Shown here in pieces: positions 45,793 through 54,652 of a DNA stretch of 64,000 nt. A program made the translations under genes and the position numbers. The notes under the pieces were generated by a model. It saw only the letters and a program-made list of their open reading frames with translations. It did not search any database and was not told the DNA's origin. Origin of the DNA: Chitinophagaceae bacterium (GTDB lineage: Bacteria > Bacteroidota > Bacteroidia > Chitinophagales > Chitinophagaceae); NCBI GenBank assembly GCA_017307755.1, contig JAFKGQ010000021.1, forward strand, positions 103,202 to 167,201. Direction: 5' to 3'. Position 1 is the first letter of the stretch, and the number at the start of each line of letters is the position of its first letter.

Positions 45793-47244
45793 ATGCCATA
45801 CACAATTCAATATAAAGCCTCCGGGATCAGCTTTGGCGCCGCGGCGTTGCTGTCTATCGTGATGCTTTCTTCCTGTAAGAAAGATTTTCTCGACGTCGTC
45901 CCCGTGGACAGGATACCCAAACAACAGTTCTTCAAAAACGAGGCCGACATGACCGCGGCCATATACGGTGTGTATTCAGCGCAAAAAAGCCTTTATATGG
46001 GGTCGGAGCTGGCGCTATACAACCTGGAAGAGACGAGGTCGGACAATACCAATCAGAATTATGGAAGACAGGCTGAGCACAAGGCTGCCGACAATTTTAC
46101 CATTCAATCGGGGAATACTTCCGTCACGGGTATGTGGGCTCTGGCCTATAACTGTATCAATCTTTGCAATGCGGTGATCGACAGGGCGCCAGGGGCTGTC
46201 ATGGATGCCACCAAAAAGAGCCGGATCGTAGGGGAGGCCCAGTTCATACGGGCCCAGGTCTATTTTTTATTGCTCCAGGATTATGGGGGCGTACCGTTAC
46301 GTATTCATGAAACGGTTTCATTGAGCGGGAATAACGACCTGGCCAGGTCGAGCTCGGACTCCATGTATCTGCAGATCATCACCGACCTGACAGCGGCGGC
46401 GGCGAATCTACCCCCCAGTTATACGGGTGCAGACATCGGCCGGGCTACTTCCTATGCGGCCTATGCGCTGTTGGGTAAAGTACAGCTGCAGAAAGGGGAC
46501 AATGCGGCTGCTGTCACAGCATTGAGAAAAGTGGTATTCCCGGGAACTCCTTATTCGCTGCTGACCAATTATGCAGACCTGTGGACGCCGGGGACAAAGA
46601 ATTCGCCGGAGTCGATATTCGAGATCCAGTTTCTGCCGCCCCTCAATGGCTGTTGGTTCTGGAACTACTTTGCACCGGCTTCTTTAAACGTGCCGGGAGG
46701 GACCAATGGAAGCACATCCCCGAATACGCCTACACAGGACCTCATCAATGCCTATGAGGCGGGCGATAAAAGGCTGGCTGTCTCTATCGCATATGACGCC
46801 ACCAACAGGCCCTATATAAAAAAGTTCAAAGACCCCGGTGTGGCGGTGGGTAATGACGCCAATACGGACTTTCCCATATTGCGCTATGCGGATGCCAAGC
46901 TGCTGCTGGCCGAAGCTCTGGGAGAGGGGAGTGAAGCCTATGGTCTGATCAACGATGTCCGTGACAGGGCGGGGTTGGGGCCTATCAGTTCGGCGACGCC
47001 GGGAACCTTTATCCAGAAGGTCATGCACGAGCGGCAGGTAGAGCTGGCGTTTGAATGTCACCGTTGGCACGATCTGCTGCGTATGGGGCAAGCCGCCGCC
47101 ATTTCCATCATGAATGCCAATCTTGCCCATGAGTTCCCGGGGAACAACATCAGCATCGATGCACACAACCTGCTGGCGCCGATACCCAATACGGAATTGC
47201 AAACCAATACGCTGATGAAGCCAAACCCGGGCTATCCTAATTAG
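45793..47244 (+). CDS. SusD/RagB-like glycan-binding lipoprotein
   Basis: The 483-residue lipoprotein has lipobox MLSSC (Cys28) followed by KKDFLD. SusD hallmarks are IVGEAQFIRAQVYFLLLQDYGGVPLRI, AAYALLGKVQLQKGD and HERQVELAFECHRWHDLLRMG. It pairs with the SusC just upstream. The gene downstream after 24 bases encodes a secreted protein of unknown activity, probably working on the same glycan. Confidence 0.95.
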   Translation: MPYTIQYKASGISFGAAALLSIVMLSSCKKDFLDVVPVDRIPKQQFFKNEADMTAAIYGVYSAQKSLYMGSELALYNLEETRSDNTNQNYGRQAEHKAADNFTIQSGNTSVTGMWALAYNCINLCNAVIDRAPGAVMDATKKSRIVGEAQFIRAQVYFLLLQDYGGVPLRIHETVSLSGNNDLARSSSDSMYLQIITDLTAAAANLPPSYTGADIGRATSYAAYALLGKVQLQKGDNAAAVTALRKVVFPGTPYSLLTNYADLWTPGTKNSPESIFEIQFLPPLNGCWFWNYFAPASLNVPGGTNGSTSPNTPTQDLINAYEAGDKRLAVSIAYDATNRPYIKKFKDPGVAVGNDANTDFPILRYADAKLLLAEALGEGSEAYGLINDVRDRAGLGPISSATPGTFIQKVMHERQVELAFECHRWHDLLRMGQAAAISIMNANLAHEFPGNNISIDAHNLLAPIPNTELQTNTLMKPNPGYPN

Positions 47245-47268
47245 TATCCACATAATAAACGCTGATCA

Positions 47269-49362
47269 ATGAAAGGAACGTTCGTGACCGTATTTGCCGC
47301 CTTATTGTCCATCTGCGGGGTCTGTCAGCCAAAACAGCCGGCGCTTCCCCTGTCCTTGAAAACATATGTCCGCGATATCCGATGTGACAGGATGGGGAAC
47401 GCGGGGCCTTCCGTGCAATATACGGACCTGGGGCAGGGCACGGTCCATGTCACGGTGAGCTGGGATCTTACTGATACAGTAAGACAGGACGACGTACAGA
47501 TCGTCATTTCCCCGGCCTTCAGACCTGATTTTCATTGGGCGTCTCATCTGACGCCTACCGACAGTAACATCATCGCGCAGCATGTTTTCCGTACGCCTGC
47601 CATGATCGTTCAATCCAAACAACAGCAACTGGTGGTCGTGCCGGACCTGGATATTCTTGGTAAACGGAATAACACCAGCGATCCCGGCAGCGGGTGGTAT
47701 ATGGATATGGATGCGCCGGCTAACAGGCTGACGCTCGGTCTGAGCCTTTCGAAAATAAAAGAACATGTATTGTATTACAGACAGCGGGGAGCTATCTATG
47801 CACCGGGCAGGCGGACGGTAGGGTTTTATCTGTTCACAGCAGATGATGCCGAAAGGATCTTCAATCCCTGGCAGCGGCCGCTTGCTTTTTGCTGGGAGAA
47901 ATGGGGAAGATCCCTGTTCCTTCAGGGAGAGCCGCTCCCTGCCCGGAATATCCCTTTTTGCGTGAGCCAGACCTACCAATGGGCTTTTGGTTCCTGGAAA
48001 AAAAGTGTCTGGCAGGAGCTGCAACTGGGAGATAAAAAGGTGGGCGCTCCGGTCTTTATCGTCAATGTGACCCAAAGCCCCAATTGGAAAGGGGATATAA
48101 ATGAAAGGGAAGTGCGTTCCATCTGGAACCAGGCCTGGTTCAGCTCGCTAAGGTCAGCTTCGGGACTGTATAGATTCGCCCGTGAGAAAAAGGATAGTGC
48201 GTTGCTGGGATATGCTCTTTCGACAAAAGAGCTGGCGCTTTCTTTTCCACAGGAGGACGGCTTTTTTTATTCGGTGGTCGCCACTCCTATGGAGACGGTG
48301 AACAAGAATGGGCGGTTGCTTCACCGGTCGAAGGGCTGGGACAGCTGCTACTTCGGCAATTCCAATCGTAACCCATATACGGGCGATGTAAGACAATCGC
48401 CTTTTCATATCCTGGATATGAGCTACACGGCCTATCTCATGCTGGAGTGGTATGAAGAGCTGGAGAAGGACGAACGGCTCGTTCAATATGCAAAACGTTA
48501 CGCGGATGCTTTGTTGCGGATACAGCGGCCGGATGGTTTTTTCCCTGCCTGGCTGGCATTGGGTTCCAGGGAACCGTTACCCTACCTGGACCGTTCACCC
48601 GAAACTTCCATGTCGGTGACCTTTTTGCTAAAGATGTACCGGGTTTCGGGTGATGCCAGATACAAGGCGGCGGCTGTAAAAGCCATGCAGGCGGTGATCG
48701 ACCAGATCATTTTCCAGGGCAGATGGGAGGATTTTGAAACCTATTGGTCGTGCAGCAGGTATGGCTCCGATACGCTAGTCGGCCGGAAAGTCGTACGGAA
48801 CGACATGTATAAACAAAATACCCTTTCCATGTACTGGACGGCGCAAGCGCTCTATGCTTTGTTTGAGACTACGGGCGATAAGCAATATCTGCATCATGGG
48901 CAGCGGGTGCTTGACGAGATGCTGATGTACCAGGCAAGCTGGCAGCCCCCCTATATGTACGTGAATGTTCTCGGCGGTTTTGGGGTCATGAATGGGGATG
49001 GGGAGTGGAATGATTCCAGGCAAAGCCTTTTTGCCGAGCTGATCCTTCAATATGGCAAGACGTTGGACCGTCCGGCGTATATCCAGCGCGGTCTGGCGGC
49101 GCTGAAAGCTTCTTTTGTAATGATGTATTCCCCCTATAACCCAAAAACAAAGGAGCAATGGGAGCGAAAATGGAATTTTTTTGGCAAGGAGGACTACGGC
49201 TTTATGATGGAGAATTATGGTCATGACGGAACCACCGGGGCGGGCGGCCTCGGTATCGGTGAGTTTACGATCTATGATTGGGGCAACGGCGCCGCGGCTG
49301 AAGCTTACCTACGGATAGCTGCTCATTTTGGCGAAAAATGGATGACCGATCATTTGAAATAG
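47269..49362 (+). CDS. secreted (alpha/alpha)-barrel protein, possible new glycosidase
   Basis: The 697-residue protein has a signal peptide (VFAALLSICGVCQ), an N-terminal beta-rich region (about 25-270) and a C-terminal helical part (about 285-690) with repeated helix pairs such as LVQYAKRYADALLRIQRPDGFFPAW, RYKAAAVKAMQAVIDQII and YMYVNVLGGFGVMNGDGEWNDSRQSLFAELILQYG. This resembles six-hairpin glycosidases such as GH88, GH105 and GH127, but I find no family-defining motif. Candidate acidic residues lie in YLDRSPETS and NGDGEWNDSR. Its place between SusD and sugar-catabolic genes makes it the only candidate glycan-cleaving enzyme of this operon. Confidence 0.6.
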   Translation: MKGTFVTVFAALLSICGVCQPKQPALPLSLKTYVRDIRCDRMGNAGPSVQYTDLGQGTVHVTVSWDLTDTVRQDDVQIVISPAFRPDFHWASHLTPTDSNIIAQHVFRTPAMIVQSKQQQLVVVPDLDILGKRNNTSDPGSGWYMDMDAPANRLTLGLSLSKIKEHVLYYRQRGAIYAPGRRTVGFYLFTADDAERIFNPWQRPLAFCWEKWGRSLFLQGEPLPARNIPFCVSQTYQWAFGSWKKSVWQELQLGDKKVGAPVFIVNVTQSPNWKGDINEREVRSIWNQAWFSSLRSASGLYRFAREKKDSALLGYALSTKELALSFPQEDGFFYSVVATPMETVNKNGRLLHRSKGWDSCYFGNSNRNPYTGDVRQSPFHILDMSYTAYLMLEWYEELEKDERLVQYAKRYADALLRIQRPDGFFPAWLALGSREPLPYLDRSPETSMSVTFLLKMYRVSGDARYKAAAVKAMQAVIDQIIFQGRWEDFETYWSCSRYGSDTLVGRKVVRNDMYKQNTLSMYWTAQALYALFETTGDKQYLHHGQRVLDEMLMYQASWQPPYMYVNVLGGFGVMNGDGEWNDSRQSLFAELILQYGKTLDRPAYIQRGLAALKASFVMMYSPYNPKTKEQWERKWNFFGKEDYGFMMENYGHDGTTGAGGLGIGEFTIYDWGNGAAAEAYLRIAAHFGEKWMTDHLK

Positions 49363-49363
49363 C

Positions 49364-51520
49364 ATGAATAAGAAAGTATCGTTGAAGGACATTGCAGCGC
49401 AGCTGGGAGTATCCACCGCGCTGGTGTCTTATGTGCTGAACAACAAAGAAAGAAAAGGGAGAGTAGGCGATGAAATGGCCCGCAAGATCCGTCAGCTGGC
49501 GATATCCCTAAATTACCAGCCCAATTTCATCGCCAAAAGCCTGCAGAGCGGAAAGACCAACACCATTGGGGTGGTGGTGGCCGATATCTCCAACCCATTC
49601 TTTTCCAGTATTGCCAGGATCATCGAGGATGAGGCCATGAAGCAGGACTATGTGGTTGTTTTTGGCAGCAGTGATGAGAATGCAGAAAAATCCATGCGGC
49701 TGATAGACGTATTTATCAACCGGGGTGTCGATGCGTTTATTATCGCGCCTTCGGAGAATACTGAAAAGCAGATAAAGCGTTTGCAGAAACAACAGATACC
49801 CGTGGTGCTGATAGACCGTTATTTCCCGGACATAAAGTCCGACTATGTAGTGATCAACAATTTTCAAGCTGCCTATAACGCGGCGGATCACCTGATAAAA
49901 GGCGGGCGTGACAGGATAGCGATGCTGGCGTATGATACCAAAATGGAACATATGCAAGAAAGGATCAGGGGGTATAAGGCAGCACTGGAGGATAATGGGA
50001 TAACGTTCGATGAATCCTGGCTGGCAAGGGTATCCTACCAGGACCTGGGTAGCCATGTGAGTTCGGCTATAAAAGGGATGATCAAACCGAAATTGCAGGT
50101 CAATGGATTTTTTTTCGCAACCAACTCCCTGGCTGTAGAGTCATTAAAGCTACTCACCTCATCGGGTGTCTGTATCCCTGACGACCTGGCTGTTGTCTCA
50201 TTTGATGAAAGCGATGCCTTCGACCTGTTCTATTCTCCCGTCAGCTATGTCAGCCAATCTCTTTATGACATTGGCAAGGGTGCGATCGATCTGGCGTTGA
50301 GCCGGATCAAAGGGGAAAGCCACCGGCTGCAGCGTCTTATCATCGAAGCAAGGCTGGTGGTACGTGAAAGTTCGTCAGGAAAAGAAAGTAAGAAAGGTTC
50401 GTTTGGCTACGACCTGGAATTCCTCTCCCGCTTTGATGATCCCGTATTGCTGGAAAGCGGGAAGAACAGGATCATTGTTTCCCCGAAGTACCAGGCCAAG
50501 GTGTTTACCTCCACCTCCGGCGGGAATAGCGGCCGCAGCTATGGATGGGTCAATTACAAGGCATTCGGCGCGCCCCTTCATGCGCACATGAACGCTTATG
50601 GAGGAGAGAACAGGTTATGGCTGGGACCTGATGGGGGAAAGTACTCGCTTTTTTTTCAACCCGGGGACCGTATGGAGTTCAGCAACTGGCATGCGCCTGC
50701 TCCTTTTGATACGGAGCCATGGGAGGTGACTTTCAAAAGTCATATCACCGTTGGAATGGCGAAGAATATGGAGCTGCTGAATTACGCGGGGACATTGTTA
50801 AAACTACGTCTTCTGCGTACCATACAGTTATTGGAGCAGGAAGAGATCAGGAGCTTACTGAACCTTCCAGCAGGCGAGATGCCCGAGATAGTGGGCTACC
50901 GTACGGAAAATACAATTACCAATACAGGCGATCTTGCCTGGACTGAATCCACCGGCGCCCCCTGCATCTGGATACTGGATATGTTCAACCCTTCAGAAGA
51001 GACGGTGATCGTGGTCCCGTTGAAAAAAGGCAGGTCTTCTGCGCAGGCAGTGACCAGCGACTACTTTGGTCCTATCCCTTCCGACAGGCTCAGACAGCAG
51101 GGTAATGTGCTTTTCCTAAAGGCGGATGGCAGGAGCAGGGGAAAGCTGGGTGTTCGGGGCGCCATGACCTTGCCGGTGGCAGGCAGCTATGATTACAAAA
51201 ACCAGGTATTGACCATCGTTATGTTTGACGTCGATCCGGGAGCAAAATATCTGAACCAGGAATGGGATACCGCGAAGCCCGTCTTTTCCGGGGATGCAGT
51301 GAACGCGTATAATGACGGCCCGCTGGACGACGGTCAGCAAATGGGTCCGTTCTTCGAACTGGAAAGCGTTTCTCCTGCCGCATTTCTCAACGCCGGCGCG
51401 TCGCTGTCGCACCAGCACAGCGTATTCCATATCAGCGGGGATGAGCCGTCACTCGACGTCATTGCCGGAAAAGTACTGGGAGTGTCGCTTAAAAAAATAA
51501 AAGCATCATTTATAAAATAA
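49364..51520 (+). CDS. LacI regulator fused to DUF6786-like (mutarotase-like) domain
   Basis: The 718-residue protein starts two bases after the previous stop. Residues 1-340 are a complete LacI-family regulator: helix-turn-helix VSLKDIAAQLGVSTALVSYVLNN, hinge NYQPNFIAKSLQSGKTN and a sugar-binding core through SFDESDAFDLFYSPVSYVSQ. Residues 346-718 match, to my recollection, the stand-alone Bacteroidota family DUF6786 (FGYDLEFL, GGENRLWLGPDGGKYSLFF, FDTEPWEVTF, NTGDLAWTESTGAPCIWILDMFNPS, AYNDGPLDDGQQMGPFFELES), a beta-sandwich probably related to galactose mutarotases. The frame is unbroken across the junction. It lacks a signal peptide, so the second domain is cytoplasmic. It is the likely repressor at 42493-42590; the added domain may sense or epimerise the pathway sugar. 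Confidence 0.85.
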   Translation: MNKKVSLKDIAAQLGVSTALVSYVLNNKERKGRVGDEMARKIRQLAISLNYQPNFIAKSLQSGKTNTIGVVVADISNPFFSSIARIIEDEAMKQDYVVVFGSSDENAEKSMRLIDVFINRGVDAFIIAPSENTEKQIKRLQKQQIPVVLIDRYFPDIKSDYVVINNFQAAYNAADHLIKGGRDRIAMLAYDTKMEHMQERIRGYKAALEDNGITFDESWLARVSYQDLGSHVSSAIKGMIKPKLQVNGFFFATNSLAVESLKLLTSSGVCIPDDLAVVSFDESDAFDLFYSPVSYVSQSLYDIGKGAIDLALSRIKGESHRLQRLIIEARLVVRESSSGKESKKGSFGYDLEFLSRFDDPVLLESGKNRIIVSPKYQAKVFTSTSGGNSGRSYGWVNYKAFGAPLHAHMNAYGGENRLWLGPDGGKYSLFFQPGDRMEFSNWHAPAPFDTEPWEVTFKSHITVGMAKNMELLNYAGTLLKLRLLRTIQLLEQEEIRSLLNLPAGEMPEIVGYRTENTITNTGDLAWTESTGAPCIWILDMFNPSEETVIVVPLKKGRSSAQAVTSDYFGPIPSDRLRQQGNVLFLKADGRSRGKLGVRGAMTLPVAGSYDYKNQVLTIVMFDVDPGAKYLNQEWDTAKPVFSGDAVNAYNDGPLDDGQQMGPFFELESVSPAAFLNAGASLSHQHSVFHISGDEPSLDVIAGKVLGVSLKKIKASFIK

Positions 51521-51527
51521 AAGAAAA

Positions 51528-53294
51528 ATGAAAAAAAATTATCCTGCAATAGGGATCAGACCAATCATCGATGGCCGGCTGGGTGGCGTACGGGAATCTC
51601 TGGAAGAGACGACCATGCAAATGGCGCGCAATGTAGCTGCGTTATACGAGCAGCACCTTAAATACCCCGATGGCTCTCCCGTGCAATGTGTAATTGCGGA
51701 TTCCTGCATCGGCGGTGTGGCTGAGGCCGCAGCCTGTGCGACCAAGTTCAGTTCGCTGAACGTAGGCGTTTCGCTTTCGGTGACCCCTTGCTGGTGTTAT
51801 GGCAGCGAAACCATGGATATGGACCCGGCCATTCCCAAGGCCATATGGGGATTCAACGGGACGGAAAGACCCGGCGCCGTATATCTTGCCGCTACGCTTG
51901 CCGCCCATAACCAATTGGGCATACCTTCTTTTGGCATCTATGGAGAGGATGTCCAGGACCTGGGGGATCAGGCGATACCCGATGATGTACGGGAGAAGCT
52001 GCTGGCTTTTGCCCGGAGCGGGTTGGCCGTAGCCCTGATGAAGGGCAAGTCATATCTGGCCATTGGTACCGTGTCCATGGGGATTGCGGGCTCCATTGTC
52101 GGTCCCGATCTTTTCCAGGAATATCTCGGCATGCGTAATGAGTACATCGATTCCACGGAATTGCTGAGGCGTATAGACAAGAAGATCTATGATGAGCAGG
52201 AATTCGGGCGGGCTTTATCCTGGACCCGGCAACATTGTAAGGAAGGGAGTGATACCAACCTGGCGGAAAAGCAACGCAGCCGGGAGCAAAAAGACAAGGA
52301 TTGGGAATTTGTCATCAAAATGACGATGATCATACGGGACCTGATGACTGGCAATCCCGTGCTTCGTCAAAAGGGATTTGGCGAGGAGGCGCAGGGGCAT
52401 AATGCGCTCGTCAGCGGTTTTCAGGGGCAGCGTCAATGGACCGACTTTTTACCGAACGGCGATTTTTCGGAAGCGATCCTGAATTCCTCTTTTGACTGGA
52501 ATGGTATCCGGGCCCCTTACATGGTGGCAACGGAGAACGATTCGCTCAACGGCGTATCGATGTTATTTGGGTACCTGTTGACCAATACGGCCCAGATATT
52601 CGCGGATGTTCGTACCTATTGGAGCCCGGCCGCTGTAAAAAGGGTCACCGGCTGGCAGGCGGACAAGGCGGCTGCGGGAGGTTTTATCCATCTTATCAAC
52701 TCCGGGTCGGCTACGCTGGATGGTTCGGGCCGTCAGCGCCGGGATGGCGCTGCTGTCATGAAACCTTTTTGGGAGATCAACCATGAAGAGGCGCAAGCCT
52801 GTCTGGATGCGACGACCTGGTATCCTGCTGCGACAGGCTATTTCCGCGGAGGTGGTTATTCCAGCAAGTTTGTCACTGAGGGGGGGATGCCGGTAACGAT
52901 GTGCCGTCTGAACCTGGTAAAAGGGCTTGGACCAGTCTTACAGATAGCAGAGGGGGTGACGGTTAGTTTACCGGACCATGTGCACAAGGTGCTCGATGAG
53001 CGCACTGACAAGACCTGGCCTACCACCTGGTTCGTACCCAGGCTGACAGGCGAGGGGGCTTTTACAAGTGTGTACGATGTGATGGCGCACTGGGGAGCCA
53101 ATCATGGCGCTATCAGCTACGGACATATAGGTGCGGACCTTATTACCCTGGCATCCATGCTCCGTATACCTGTCTGTATGCACAATGTATCCCAGGAGAA
53201 AATATTTCGTCCTTCCGCCTGGCATTCCTTTGGTTCAAACCCCGAAACGGCGGACTATCAGGCATGCAGTAACTACGGACCATTATACAAATAA
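51528..53294 (+). CDS. fucI: L-fucose/D-arabinose isomerase
   Basis: The 588-residue protein matches E. coli FucI (591 residues) throughout as I recall it: IGIRPIIDGRLGGVRESLEE, VTPCWCYGSETMDMDP, KAIWGFNGTERPGAVYLAA, GFQGQRQWTDFLPNGDFSEAILNSSFDWNG, TENDSLNGVSMLFG and NYGPLYK at the end. The enzyme isomerises L-fucose to L-fuculose and equally D-arabinose to D-ribulose, using a divalent metal. It is cytoplasmic and follows the regulator gene after seven bases. Confidence 0.96.
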   Translation: MKKNYPAIGIRPIIDGRLGGVRESLEETTMQMARNVAALYEQHLKYPDGSPVQCVIADSCIGGVAEAAACATKFSSLNVGVSLSVTPCWCYGSETMDMDPAIPKAIWGFNGTERPGAVYLAATLAAHNQLGIPSFGIYGEDVQDLGDQAIPDDVREKLLAFARSGLAVALMKGKSYLAIGTVSMGIAGSIVGPDLFQEYLGMRNEYIDSTELLRRIDKKIYDEQEFGRALSWTRQHCKEGSDTNLAEKQRSREQKDKDWEFVIKMTMIIRDLMTGNPVLRQKGFGEEAQGHNALVSGFQGQRQWTDFLPNGDFSEAILNSSFDWNGIRAPYMVATENDSLNGVSMLFGYLLTNTAQIFADVRTYWSPAAVKRVTGWQADKAAAGGFIHLINSGSATLDGSGRQRRDGAAVMKPFWEINHEEAQACLDATTWYPAATGYFRGGGYSSKFVTEGGMPVTMCRLNLVKGLGPVLQIAEGVTVSLPDHVHKVLDERTDKTWPTTWFVPRLTGEGAFTSVYDVMAHWGANHGAISYGHIGADLITLASMLRIPVCMHNVSQEKIFRPSAWHSFGSNPETADYQACSNYGPLYK

Positions 53295-53302
53295 AATTAT
53301 CG

Positions 53303-54652
53303 ATGATGAAAAACAGAAGGGCGTCTTTTCCCTTGTTACGCGCCACCGACGGCAGCAGCTATCTTTTCCCCTTCAGTCTGGTGACCAGTCTGTTCCTGCT
53401 GTGGGGATTTGCGCACGGACTGCTGGACGTATTGGATAAGCACTTTCAGAATACGCTGCATGTGTCGAAGGCGCAATCCGGCATGGTTCAATTCTCGCTG
53501 TATATCGGGTACCTGGTGATGGCCGGACCTGCCGGTACTTTTATGAAACGTTATGGCTATCACAAGGGGATCATCCTTGGTCTTTCCCTGTTTGCCCTGG
53601 GGGCCTTCCTGTTCTATCCGGCGGCGAAATTTTCAGCCTTTGTACCTTTTCTGATCGCTCTTTTTGTGATCGCCTGCGGTCTATCAACGATTGAAACGGC
53701 AGCCAACCCTTATACTACCGTTATGGGAGCTCCCGAAGGGGCTGCAAGACGCATTAATATCGCGCAATCCTTTAACGGGCTGGGCTGGATACTCGGCCCT
53801 TTGATCGGTGGGATGCTTATTTTCGGAGCGAGCCATTCGACGAAGGATGGAAGATTCGATTCCCTGGTCACCCCTTATCTGTGGATCGGGTCTATCGTAC
53901 TGCTGGTATGCGTCGTTTTCGCCGTCACGCGGCTGCCGGAGATCAGGGAAAAGAATGAAGAAGGTATTGCCGAGCATGCAAGCCTGTCAGAGCTCTTTAG
54001 CCACCGGCTCTTTGTAAAAGCGGTGATCGCACAATTCTTATATGTCGCGGCACAAACGGGTGTGAATTCCTTTTTTATCAACTATGTGACCGAAACCACC
54101 GATGGGGTGCAGGCTACAGTAGCCGGGATGATGGAGCATCTCGGGAGGTTTGGGGTGATATTTATGCCAAAGAACCCTGAGCAGGCCGCCTCTCTCATCC
54201 TTGCGTTGGGTGGGATGGGGTCGTTCTGGCTCGGCCGGTTATCCGCCTCGTATTTTATGAAGTTTATCAGACCTTCCCGGCTGCTGGCCGTATATGCCGC
54301 TGTCAACACCTGTCTGATGGTGGTGGTGCTCCTGAAATTAGGGTGGTTCAGCGTCATAGCGCTTTTCTCCACCTATTTCTTTATGTCGCTGATGTTCCCT
54401 ACCATATTCGCGCTGGGGCTGACGGGGCTGGGGCCGCTGACTAAACGGGCTGCCTCTTTCCTGGTGATGGCGGTTGCCGGCGGAGCCTTTTGTCCACCCC
54501 TTATGGGTGTCATCGCGGACCATTCGGGCATGTCGGCGGCGTTTATAGTACCGCTGTTCTGTTTTGCCTACATCGCCTGGTTTGCCTATAGTGAAATAAC
54601 CCAATCTAAATTATCTGACAATGACCAACAGGCGATATTGCATCGGGGTTGA
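53303..54652 (+). CDS. fucP: L-fucose:H+ symporter-type MFS permease
   Basis: This 449-residue, 12-segment protein shows the FucP features LVTSLFLLWGFAHGLLDVLDKHFQ and IACGLSTIETAANPYTTVMG. FucP carries L-fucose and also accepts D-arabinose and L-galactose. It follows fucI after eight bases. Its last 32 bases overlap the start of the kinase gene in another frame. Confidence 0.9.
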   Translation: MMKNRRASFPLLRATDGSSYLFPFSLVTSLFLLWGFAHGLLDVLDKHFQNTLHVSKAQSGMVQFSLYIGYLVMAGPAGTFMKRYGYHKGIILGLSLFALGAFLFYPAAKFSAFVPFLIALFVIACGLSTIETAANPYTTVMGAPEGAARRINIAQSFNGLGWILGPLIGGMLIFGASHSTKDGRFDSLVTPYLWIGSIVLLVCVVFAVTRLPEIREKNEEGIAEHASLSELFSHRLFVKAVIAQFLYVAAQTGVNSFFINYVTETTDGVQATVAGMMEHLGRFGVIFMPKNPEQAASLILALGGMGSFWLGRLSASYFMKFIRPSRLLAVYAAVNTCLMVVVLLKLGWFSVIALFSTYFFMSLMFPTIFALGLTGLGPLTKRAASFLVMAVAGGAFCPPLMGVIADHSGMSAAFIVPLFCFAYIAWFAYSEITQSKLSDNDQQAILHRG

